The notes under the pieces were generated by a model. That model saw nothing but the letters and a program-made list of their open reading frames with translations, had not been told where the DNA came from and searched no databases. The position numbers were made by a program, and so were the translations under genes. From JACDET01 sp035568375 (GTDB lineage Bacteria; Patescibacteriota; Microgenomatia; Levybacterales; UBA12049): a stretch of 5,612 nt of DNA. The stretch covers positions 1 through 5,612 of the forward strand of contig DATMOG010000048.1 in assembly GCA_035568375.1 (NCBI GenBank), written 5' to 3'. Shown here piece after piece: positions 1 to 5,465 of the stretch. Each line of letters starts with the position of its first letter. Positions within the stretch are counted from its first letter, which is position 1.

Positions 1-1683
1 GAAAAAGAGTTTGGAATAATGCTTGAATCTTTGACAAAAGCTGAAAATAATAATGTTTTATTGATTGGTGATATTGGTTCAGGAAAAGAAAATCTAGTTA
101 AGGCACTTGCGTATCATAGCTTTGAAGGGAATTTGGGTGGATGGTTGAATTATAAGCGAGTTTTACAATTGTTAGTGGGAGCATTAACTGCAGGTGCAAC
201 GAATCGTAATGACTTAGAATCACGGTTACAGGAAATCATTGCGGAAGTTTCTCATTCCAATGATGTTTTTCTCTATATCTCTGATTTCCAAAATATTTTG
301 GGCGCTTCATCGTACGCTTTAGATCTATCTGGTGCACTGTTGCCATATTTAAAAGGTGGTGTGATGCCGATTATCGCCACAATGTCTACAGGAGCATATA
401 AAACCTATATGGAAAAAAATGCTTTAAAAGAAGTTTTTACGGTTATTTCATTAGCAGAACCTGAGAAAGCCAATGCTATTCAGATGGCGTTAGGGGAGGC
501 GGAACATATTGAAAAAAAATATGCAGTAGTTTTAAGTTATCGAGCGGTAATCAGTGCGGTTGAGCTCTCTGAGCGATTCTATCAAGATGAAGTCTTACCA
601 GGGAGTGCTGTGTCTCTTCTTGAAGATGTTTCTAATGCTGTTGCACGGATGCCAGATCGAAAATATTATGAACGAACTCATCACAAAATGGTTCTAGAAG
701 AAGATATTGTTAAAAAGGTTGAACAAACTAGTCATGTTGCTATTGCTCTCCCAACAGGTAATGAGATTCAAGTATTGCTGCATTTGGAAGACAAATTACA
801 TGAGCGGGTGATTGCTCAAGATGATGCAATAAAAGTTGTTAGTGAAGCAATGCGCCGTCTTCGGTCAGGTATGACAACGAGTGAACGTCCGATTTCTTTC
901 CTTTTCTTAGGACCAACAGGTGTTGGAAAAACCGAAACAGCTAAATCTCTTGCAGTTTTTTATTATGGCGGCGAGAAAAATATGATTAGACTTGATATGA
1001 GTGAGTATTCGGATGAGGATGGATTAAAACGTCTGTTAGGTGCTCCTCCAGGTGAAGGGAATGAACGAGGTGAGTTAACTGATAAAATTCATGATAATCC
1101 GGCAGCGCTGATTCTTTTAGATGAGTTTGAAAAGGCAAATTCTAAGATTCATAATTTGTTTTTACAAGTTTTTGATGACGGACGATTAACTGACAATAAA
1201 GGCAATACTGTTTCATTCCGTAATGCAATTATTATTGCGACCTCTAATGCCGGATCCGAGTTTATTCGTGAGGAAATAGAGAAAGGAACGAAGATAGACA
1301 ACAATTTTGAGCATCGTTTGTTGGAACAATTACAATCAAAAGGTATTTTCAAACCTGAATTGCTTAATCGATTTGATGATGTTGTGATATTCAAACCTCT
1401 GGGTGTCGATCAGGTAACTGCAGTTGTCAAATTATTATTAGATCAGTTGAAAAAAACAATGGAAGAGCAGGACATTAAGATTTATTTTGATGATGCAGTG
1501 ATAGCAAAAGTTGTACAGGAAGGATTTGATAAAGATTTCGGTGCTAGGCCGCTTCGTCGGTATATTCAGGATACCATTGAAGATATTATTGCGCAAAAGC
1601 GTCTTACTAAGGAAATTGATCGAGGCAAAACAGTAACCTTCTCCCTTGATGGCACGGGTGCTTTTCATATAGGGATTGTGTAA
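1..1683 (+). CDS. Clp/Hsp100 AAA+ ATPase, ClpA/ClpC-like (5' partial)
   Basis: This is a two-ring AAA+ ATPase of the Clp/Hsp100 family, which remodels or unfolds proteins in the cytoplasm, often for a protease. The frame is open to base 1 and the residues before the ATG at 19 already fit the family, so that ATG is internal and the N-terminal domain lies outside the window. Counting from base 1 (560 visible residues): ring 1 has a P-loop GDIGSGKE (23-30) and ISDF in place of IDEI (nt 280-291). Ring 2 has GPTGVGKT (304-311), LLDEFEKA with D374/E375, sensor 1 TSNAGS, Arg finger R457 in PELLNRF, and sensor 2 GARPLRR (R516). About 35 residues link the rings, so there is no ClpB-type middle coiled coil. 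Ring 1 lacks catalytic residues and both pore loops lack the usual tyrosine. No [LIV]GF-type ClpP-docking tripeptide is visible. Family assignment is firm; unfoldase activity and ClpP partnership are doubtful. It ends 45 bp before nusA with no terminator visible. Confidence 0.93.
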   Translation, partial: EKEFGIMLESLTKAENNNVLLIGDIGSGKENLVKALAYHSFEGNLGGWLNYKRVLQLLVGALTAGATNRNDLESRLQEIIAEVSHSNDVFLYISDFQNILGASSYALDLSGALLPYLKGGVMPIIATMSTGAYKTYMEKNALKEVFTVISLAEPEKANAIQMALGEAEHIEKKYAVVLSYRAVISAVELSERFYQDEVLPGSAVSLLEDVSNAVARMPDRKYYERTHHKMVLEEDIVKKVEQTSHVAIALPTGNEIQVLLHLEDKLHERVIAQDDAIKVVSEAMRRLRSGMTTSERPISFLFLGPTGVGKTETAKSLAVFYYGGEKNMIRLDMSEYSDEDGLKRLLGAPPGEGNERGELTDKIHDNPAALILLDEFEKANSKIHNLFLQVFDDGRLTDNKGNTVSFRNAIIIATSNAGSEFIREEIEKGTKIDNNFEHRLLEQLQSKGIFKPELLNRFDDVVIFKPLGVDQVTAVVKLLLDQLKKTMEEQDIKIYFDDAVIAKVVQEGFDKDFGARPLRRYIQDTIEDIIAQKRLTKEIDRGKTVTFSLDGTGAFHIGIV

Positions 1684-1690
1684 CCAGTGG

Positions 1691-1719
1691 TTGAAGCAAA
1701 CCCTCTAATCTGGTATACT
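1691..1719 (+). promoter_or_regulatory. Sigma70-type promoter for nusA, probably leaderless
   Basis: A -35-like TTGAAG (1691-1696) is separated by exactly 17 bp from a -10 box TATACT (1714-1719). The -10 box carries an extended TGG just upstream (1711-1713). Only nine bases lie between the -10 box and the nusA ATG at 1729, so transcription would start at or within about three bases of the start codon, leaving no room for a ribosome binding site. It begins right after the clp stop codon and would let nusA-infB be transcribed independently of the clp gene. Seen: the boxes and spacing. Inferred: the transcription start and leaderless initiation. Confidence 0.65.
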
Positions 1720-1728
1720 AAGCCTATT

Positions 1729-2835
1729 ATGCCAGCAATACAACGTAGTGAATTTGCATTAGCTTTAAATCAAGTCGCTTCCGAGCGGGGAGTTGATGTT
1801 TCTATTGTACTTGATACCGTCCAAAATGCTATTTTGGCAGCCTATCGTAAGGATCATCCTGGTGTTGAAGTTGAAGAATATCGTGCAGTTCTTGATCCAA
1901 ATACTGGAGAAGCAAAGATTTTTAATGGTGATGAGAATGTTACTCCTCCTGGATTTGGCCGAATTGCAGCACAAACGGCAAAGCAGGTCATCCTTCAGAA
2001 AATTCGTGAAAAGGAAAAAGAGGCAATCTTTACTGATTATCGTATAAAGATTGGTACCATTATTAATGGCATGGTATTGCGTTTTGCTGGTCCAAATGTC
2101 ATTGTTGATATCGGAAAAGCTGAGGCAATTATGCCTGTTTCCGAGCAAATTCCAAATGAAAAATACCATCTTAATCAACGATTAGCTATTTATCTTTCAG
2201 AAATTCGTGAAGGCGCAAAAGGTGAAGAGATTGTTGTTTCTCGAGCACATAATGGTTTAATCGAAGGTTTATTTAAACGTGAAGTTCCAGAAGTTGCACA
2301 GGGAAGTGTTCTAATCAAGGCTGTTGTCAGAGAGCCAGGTAATAGAGCAAAAATTGCTGTTTTTTCAGCACAGCCTGGTATTGATCCAGTTGGTTCTTGT
2401 GTTGGACAAAAAGGTGTTCGTGTTCAGGCAATTATTCAAGAACTTGGTGGTCTTGAAAAAATTGATATCATTCAATGGTCTGATGATAGTAAAACATATA
2501 TTGCTCAAGCATTATCACCTGCAAAAAATGTTCGAGTTGAGATCAATGAAGAGGAAAAAATGGCACGTGTTTTTGTCCCACAAGATGAATTATCTTTAGC
2601 AATCGGAAAAGATGGACAAAATGTCCGGTTAGCATATAAATTAACTCAGTATAGAATCGAAATTGAGGGTGAAGGCGGTTTAGCTAATGAAATAAAAGAA
2701 GAAGAAAAAGTATCTGCTGAAGCAGTAAGTGCAAAAACAGAAGAAGCTGCACTAGAAGAAAACAAAAAGTCTGAAGTGTCTTCGGATGAAGAATTAGGAG
2801 AAACCGCAAAAGCCAACGAGAAGAACGAAGAATAA
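1729..2835 (+). CDS. nusA: Transcription termination/antitermination protein NusA
   Basis: NusA binds RNA polymerase and nascent RNA and modulates pausing, intrinsic and Rho termination, and antitermination. The 368-residue product has the family order. An N-terminal polymerase-binding domain ends in the signature FGRIAAQTAKQVILQKIRE (76-94). An S1 domain follows at about 108-180. KH1 contains DPVGSCVGQKGVR (219-231, GxxG 226-229), and KH2 contains LAIGKDGQNVRLA (GxxG 293-296). The last ~45 residues are a Glu/Lys/Ala-rich, probably disordered acidic tail; there are no AR repeats as in E. coli. The N-terminal domain is roughly 30 residues shorter than usual before the FGR motif. An in-frame GTG at 1687 was rejected: its 14 extra codons overlie the promoter and do not resemble NusA. 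The ATG at 1729 has no Shine-Dalgarno, which fits a leaderless message. The usual neighbours rimP and ylxR are absent. Confidence 0.96.
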   Translation: MPAIQRSEFALALNQVASERGVDVSIVLDTVQNAILAAYRKDHPGVEVEEYRAVLDPNTGEAKIFNGDENVTPPGFGRIAAQTAKQVILQKIREKEKEAIFTDYRIKIGTIINGMVLRFAGPNVIVDIGKAEAIMPVSEQIPNEKYHLNQRLAIYLSEIREGAKGEEIVVSRAHNGLIEGLFKREVPEVAQGSVLIKAVVREPGNRAKIAVFSAQPGIDPVGSCVGQKGVRVQAIIQELGGLEKIDIIQWSDDSKTYIAQALSPAKNVRVEINEEEKMARVFVPQDELSLAIGKDGQNVRLAYKLTQYRIEIEGEGGLANEIKEEEKVSAEAVSAKTEEAALEENKKSEVSSDEELGETAKANEKNEE

Positions 2836-2845
2836 TTCCTTCGCA

Positions 2846-2928
2846 AGTTCAAAATTTAAAGCGCAAAATGCAAAACAGTAGTTTGAAAGTCAGAATTTTT
2901 AACTTTAAATTGCAATTTTTAGTTCAAA
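2846..2928. repeat. Imperfect inverted repeat in the nusA-infB spacer
   Basis: The 103-bp spacer has an A-rich left half and a T-rich right half. The 9-bp arms AATTTAAAG (2853-2861) and CTTTAAATT (2903-2911) are perfectly complementary. In the same register AAAAT (2865-2869) pairs with ATTTT (2895-2899), so a long, AT-dominated hairpin is possible. Short repeats lie inside: GCAAAA at 2863 and 2870, AATTTTTA at 2894 and 2914. The whole is bracketed by the 8-bp direct repeat AGTTCAAA (2846-2853 and 2921-2928), whose right copy runs into the infB Shine-Dalgarno. It may be a dispersed intergenic repeat or a 5'-UTR structure. It lacks a GC-rich stem with a U tract, so it is not a standard terminator. 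Confidence 0.45.
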
Positions 2929-2932
2929 GGAG
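2926..2932 (+). promoter_or_regulatory. Shine-Dalgarno of infB
   Basis: AAAGGAG lies six bases before the infB ATG at 2939, a near-ideal match to the 16S anti-Shine-Dalgarno at normal spacing. It fixes the infB start. It contrasts with the neighbouring nusA and DHH-like genes, which have none. It overlaps the right-hand AGTTCAAA repeat, so folding of the spacer could affect its accessibility. Confidence 0.85.
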
Positions 2933-2938
2933 TGAATT

Positions 2939-4420
2939 ATGCCAGACAAAAATACAACAGCAAGACAAAACACCGAACAGGGGAATTATCCACCAGTCGT
3001 AGCTGTTCTTGGTCATGTTGACCACGGTAAGACAACACTTCTTGATGCAATCCGTAAAAGCTCTATTGCAGAGCGCGAAAAAGGTGGCATAACACAAAAA
3101 ATCGGTGCGTCTTCAGTTGAAATCGTTCATGAAGAGAAAAACCGTTGGATTACCTTTATAGATACACCAGGGCACGAAGCCTTTACTAAAATGCGAAGCC
3201 GTGGTGCTCAGGCTGCTGATTTGAGTTTATTGGTTGTTTCAGCCGTTGACGGTGTTAAACCCCAAACTCATGAAAGTGTCCAAGCTTTAAGAGTTGCAAA
3301 GGCACCTTTTATTGTTGTCCTCACCAAGGCGGATCTTCCTACCAAAAATTCCGAAAAAGTAAAACAAGAATTACTTAAAGAACAAATTCAGTTTGAAAGT
3401 TATGGTGGTGATACACCGGTTATTGAAGTTTCGGCGAAGACAAATTTTAATATTAAAGAACTTTTGGATTTAATTTTGTTACTGTTTGACACGCACAAAA
3501 AACCCACCTATGCCCAGGATTTCAATAGCGATAATCCTCTTGAGGCAGTTGTGATTGAATCTAAATTAGATGTCCGTTCAGGTGCCAAGGCAACGGTTAT
3601 TATCAAAAATGGTACGATCAAGGTTCGTGAAGATGTGCAAATTGACGGGCAAATGTTTAAAGTCCGGACACTCTTTAATACCAATGGAAAACCTGTACAA
3701 TCAGCTACAGTTGGCGATGCAGTCGAGATTTTGGGTTTTACTAGTGTGCCTGCGGTAGGAAGCTTAATTAAAAATAAAACTGCTGAGACAGTCGCTATTC
3801 AAGAAGAGAAAAAGCCACTTACTCGTGAGATGGATTATCGTAGAGAAGAAGTACATAAGGGAATTGCTGTTATTCTTATCGCCGATACGCAGGGGTCACT
3901 TGAGGCAATCATTCATGCATTGCCCGAAGGGATTAAGTTAATACATCAGCGAACAGGTGAAGTGAATGAGGCCGATGTTTTGACAGCAAAAGCAACAGGA
4001 AGCATTGTTTTAAGCTTTAATACAAAAATAAAGCCTGATGTAGTCTCTCTTGCTTATACTGAAAAAGTGCTCGTCCGGAATTATGAAATTATTTATGAAT
4101 TGCTTGATGAGATAAAAGATGCGCTTGATGGGAAGCTTCAGTCACAAATGGAACAAATTTTCGGCAGTGCTAAAATTCTTGCTAAATTTCCTTTTGAAAA
4201 GACGTTTGCTTATGGTATTGCTATCCTTGATGGAAGAATTGCTCGAGGAGACCGATTACGTATCTTACGGGATGATGTGGTCATTGGTGAAACTACTATT
4301 ACTTCCCTGCGCGTTGGGAAAAATGCAACTTCAAAAGTTGAAAAAGGTCATGAAGCAGGGCTTGTCTTAAATGGTGGACTTGACATTCAAGTGGGAGATG
4401 TGATACTATCCCATAGTTAA
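2939..4420 (+). CDS. infB: Translation initiation factor IF-2 (short form)
   Basis: IF-2 is the GTPase that brings initiator fMet-tRNA to the 30S subunit and promotes joining of the 50S subunit. At 493 residues this is a minimal form: after about 17 leader residues it begins the G domain, without the IF2N domains and long linkers that take E. coli IF-2 to about 890. G motifs are G1 GHVDHGKT (25-32), G2 GGITQ (49-53), G3 DTPGH (75-79), G4 TKAD (129-132, usually NKID/NKMD) and G5 SAK (165-167). Domain II spans about 200-285, domain III begins around IADTQGSLEAI, and the C-terminal C2 domain carries ILDGRIARGD and GHEAGL. Several C2 positions linked to fMet-tRNA recognition differ from the norm. 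The ATG at 2939 follows a strong Shine-Dalgarno. The nusA-infB order is the conserved bacterial one, here without ylxR and the L7Ae-like gene. Confidence 0.97.
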   Translation: MPDKNTTARQNTEQGNYPPVVAVLGHVDHGKTTLLDAIRKSSIAEREKGGITQKIGASSVEIVHEEKNRWITFIDTPGHEAFTKMRSRGAQAADLSLLVVSAVDGVKPQTHESVQALRVAKAPFIVVLTKADLPTKNSEKVKQELLKEQIQFESYGGDTPVIEVSAKTNFNIKELLDLILLLFDTHKKPTYAQDFNSDNPLEAVVIESKLDVRSGAKATVIIKNGTIKVREDVQIDGQMFKVRTLFNTNGKPVQSATVGDAVEILGFTSVPAVGSLIKNKTAETVAIQEEKKPLTREMDYRREEVHKGIAVILIADTQGSLEAIIHALPEGIKLIHQRTGEVNEADVLTAKATGSIVLSFNTKIKPDVVSLAYTEKVLVRNYEIIYELLDEIKDALDGKLQSQMEQIFGSAKILAKFPFEKTFAYGIAILDGRIARGDRLRILRDDVVIGETTITSLRVGKNATSKVEKGHEAGLVLNGGLDIQVGDVILSHS

Positions 4421-4423
4421 TAT

Positions 4424-4450
4424 TTGAGGACGGATTATTACAGATATTAT
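4424..4450 (+). promoter_or_regulatory. Possible leaderless promoter of the DHH-like gene
   Basis: The 35-bp gap after infB contains TTGAGG (4424-4429) and TATTAT (4445-4450), 15 bp apart, which is short of the 17-bp optimum. The -10-like box ends five bases before the ATG at 4456, and no Shine-Dalgarno precedes that ATG. The layout resembles the one before nusA and suggests another leaderless start, but the match is weaker and AT-rich DNA gives such boxes by chance. Read-through from infB is also likely. Confidence 0.33.
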
Positions 4451-4455
4451 AAACT

Positions 4456-5451
4456 ATGGATAAGACAACACTACAAAGACTCAAAGACGCGATTGCTAAA
4501 AGTAATAGTATTGGTATTGCTGTCGGTCAAAACCCTTCTATAGATGAAATGGGCGCAGCTCTTTCATTATATTTATTGCTTAAAAGTGCCAATAAACGAG
4601 TAAGTATCGCGAGTCCAACAGATCCTATAGTAGAAATTTCTTCACTTGTTGGTATCGATAGAGTCCAACGAAATTTTGGCGGTGATGCTGGGGATTTAGT
4701 AGTTTCTTTTCCTTATAAAGAAGGAGAAATTGAAAAGGTTTCTTACACACTTGAAAATAATTTCCTTAATATTATTGTTAAATCTTCTGAGCAGGGTCTT
4801 TCTTTTGATGAACAGGATGTTCGTTATAACAGAGGCAGTGGTAGTATTGATCTTTTGCTTGTTGTTGGAGCTGCAAGTCTTGAGCAAATTGGTGATGTGA
4901 TTGATTCGCAAAAACTTGCCAATATTTCAATTATTAATATTGATAACGATCCTAATAACCAAAATTATGGAGATATCGTATTGGTTTCACCGGATGCATC
5001 ATCTGTAAGTGAACATGTCGGTGATATTGTTCTGACTCTCGGATTTACTCTTGAGCAAGATGCATCACAAAATTTGCTTAGTGGTATTATGAATGCTACC
5101 AATAATTTTCAAGATCCACGGGCAAGTTCGCTTGCTTTTGAAATTTCAGCATTTTTGATGAAACATGGTGCACAACGAATGAACAATCAGTCTACAACTC
5201 GTTACTCACAGTATAATGAACAATCAGCAGCAACAACTCTCAGTCAACAATCTGTTCCTTCGATAAAACAGCAAGTAACACAACTGCAGCAAGAAGAATC
5301 TGTAAGACAGCCACAAGCTGTTCAACAGCCTATGCAATCTAATGCAATGCCTGAGTACGGTGATCGGGTTGAATTACCTGATGAGCAGAATGAAAAGCCT
5401 CCGCTTGATTGGCTTACACCAAAAGTGTATAAAGGTTCAAGTGAAGTTTAA
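4456..5451 (+). CDS. DHH-phosphoesterase-like protein with degenerate active site
   Basis: The first ~240 of 331 residues follow the layout of the DHH phosphoesterase fold (NrnA nanoRNase/pAp-phosphatase type). Family signatures are recognisable but altered. Motif I is NPSIDEMGAALS (26-37), where the family has a PDGDAIGS-like core, so one Asp of the pair is lost. Motif II is LLVVGAASLEQIG (134-146), with Gly where the metal-binding Asp should be. Motif III is DND (163-165) instead of DHH, followed by a normal-looking NNQNYGDIVLVSPDASS stretch. Motif IV has SGIMNATNNF (209-218) where the family has GI.TDT. A β-rich insert occupies about 80-130. No DHHA1 domain follows: residues 241-313 are Gln/Ser/Thr-rich and probably disordered, ending in PPLDWLTPKVYKG. 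Catalysis is therefore unlikely; a binding or scaffold role is inference. The start at 4456 is the only in-frame ATG before motif I. It follows infB by 35 bp and may be co-transcribed with it. Confidence 0.75.
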   Translation: MDKTTLQRLKDAIAKSNSIGIAVGQNPSIDEMGAALSLYLLLKSANKRVSIASPTDPIVEISSLVGIDRVQRNFGGDAGDLVVSFPYKEGEIEKVSYTLENNFLNIIVKSSEQGLSFDEQDVRYNRGSGSIDLLLVVGAASLEQIGDVIDSQKLANISIINIDNDPNNQNYGDIVLVSPDASSVSEHVGDIVLTLGFTLEQDASQNLLSGIMNATNNFQDPRASSLAFEISAFLMKHGAQRMNNQSTTRYSQYNEQSAATTLSQQSVPSIKQQVTQLQQEESVRQPQAVQQPMQSNAMPEYGDRVELPDEQNEKPPLDWLTPKVYKGSSEV

Positions 5452-5465
5452 AAATAACATTTTTA

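Noticed and set aside
19..21. ATG as the true start of the Clp gene
   Set aside because: The frame is open to base 1 and the six preceding residues continue the family pattern; the N-terminal domain must lie upstream of the window.
1687..1728. GTG start extending NusA by 14 residues
   Set aside because: The extra residues do not resemble NusA, have no Shine-Dalgarno, and cover a well-formed -35/-10 promoter; the ATG at 1729 is preferred.
1765..2178. Minus-strand 137-codon open frame inside nusA
   Set aside because: It is antisense to a clearly conserved gene, its product has no recognisable domain, and it has no ribosome binding site; it is a coding shadow.
2680..2835. GAA/AAA-rich 3' end of nusA as a tandem repeat
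   Set aside because: No fixed repeat unit is present; it is simple Glu/Lys/Ala bias of a disordered acidic tail.
2883..2911. TTGAAA-17 bp-TAAATT as a promoter for infB
   Set aside because: The spacing is right but the -10 matches only four of six bases and lies in a repetitive A/T-rich element where such matches are frequent; not strong enough to call.
5450..5464. AAAAAT-AAC-ATTTTT hairpin after the DHH-like gene as a terminator
   Set aside because: Six A/T pairs with a three-base loop are too weak for an intrinsic terminator and are expected by chance in such AT-rich DNA.
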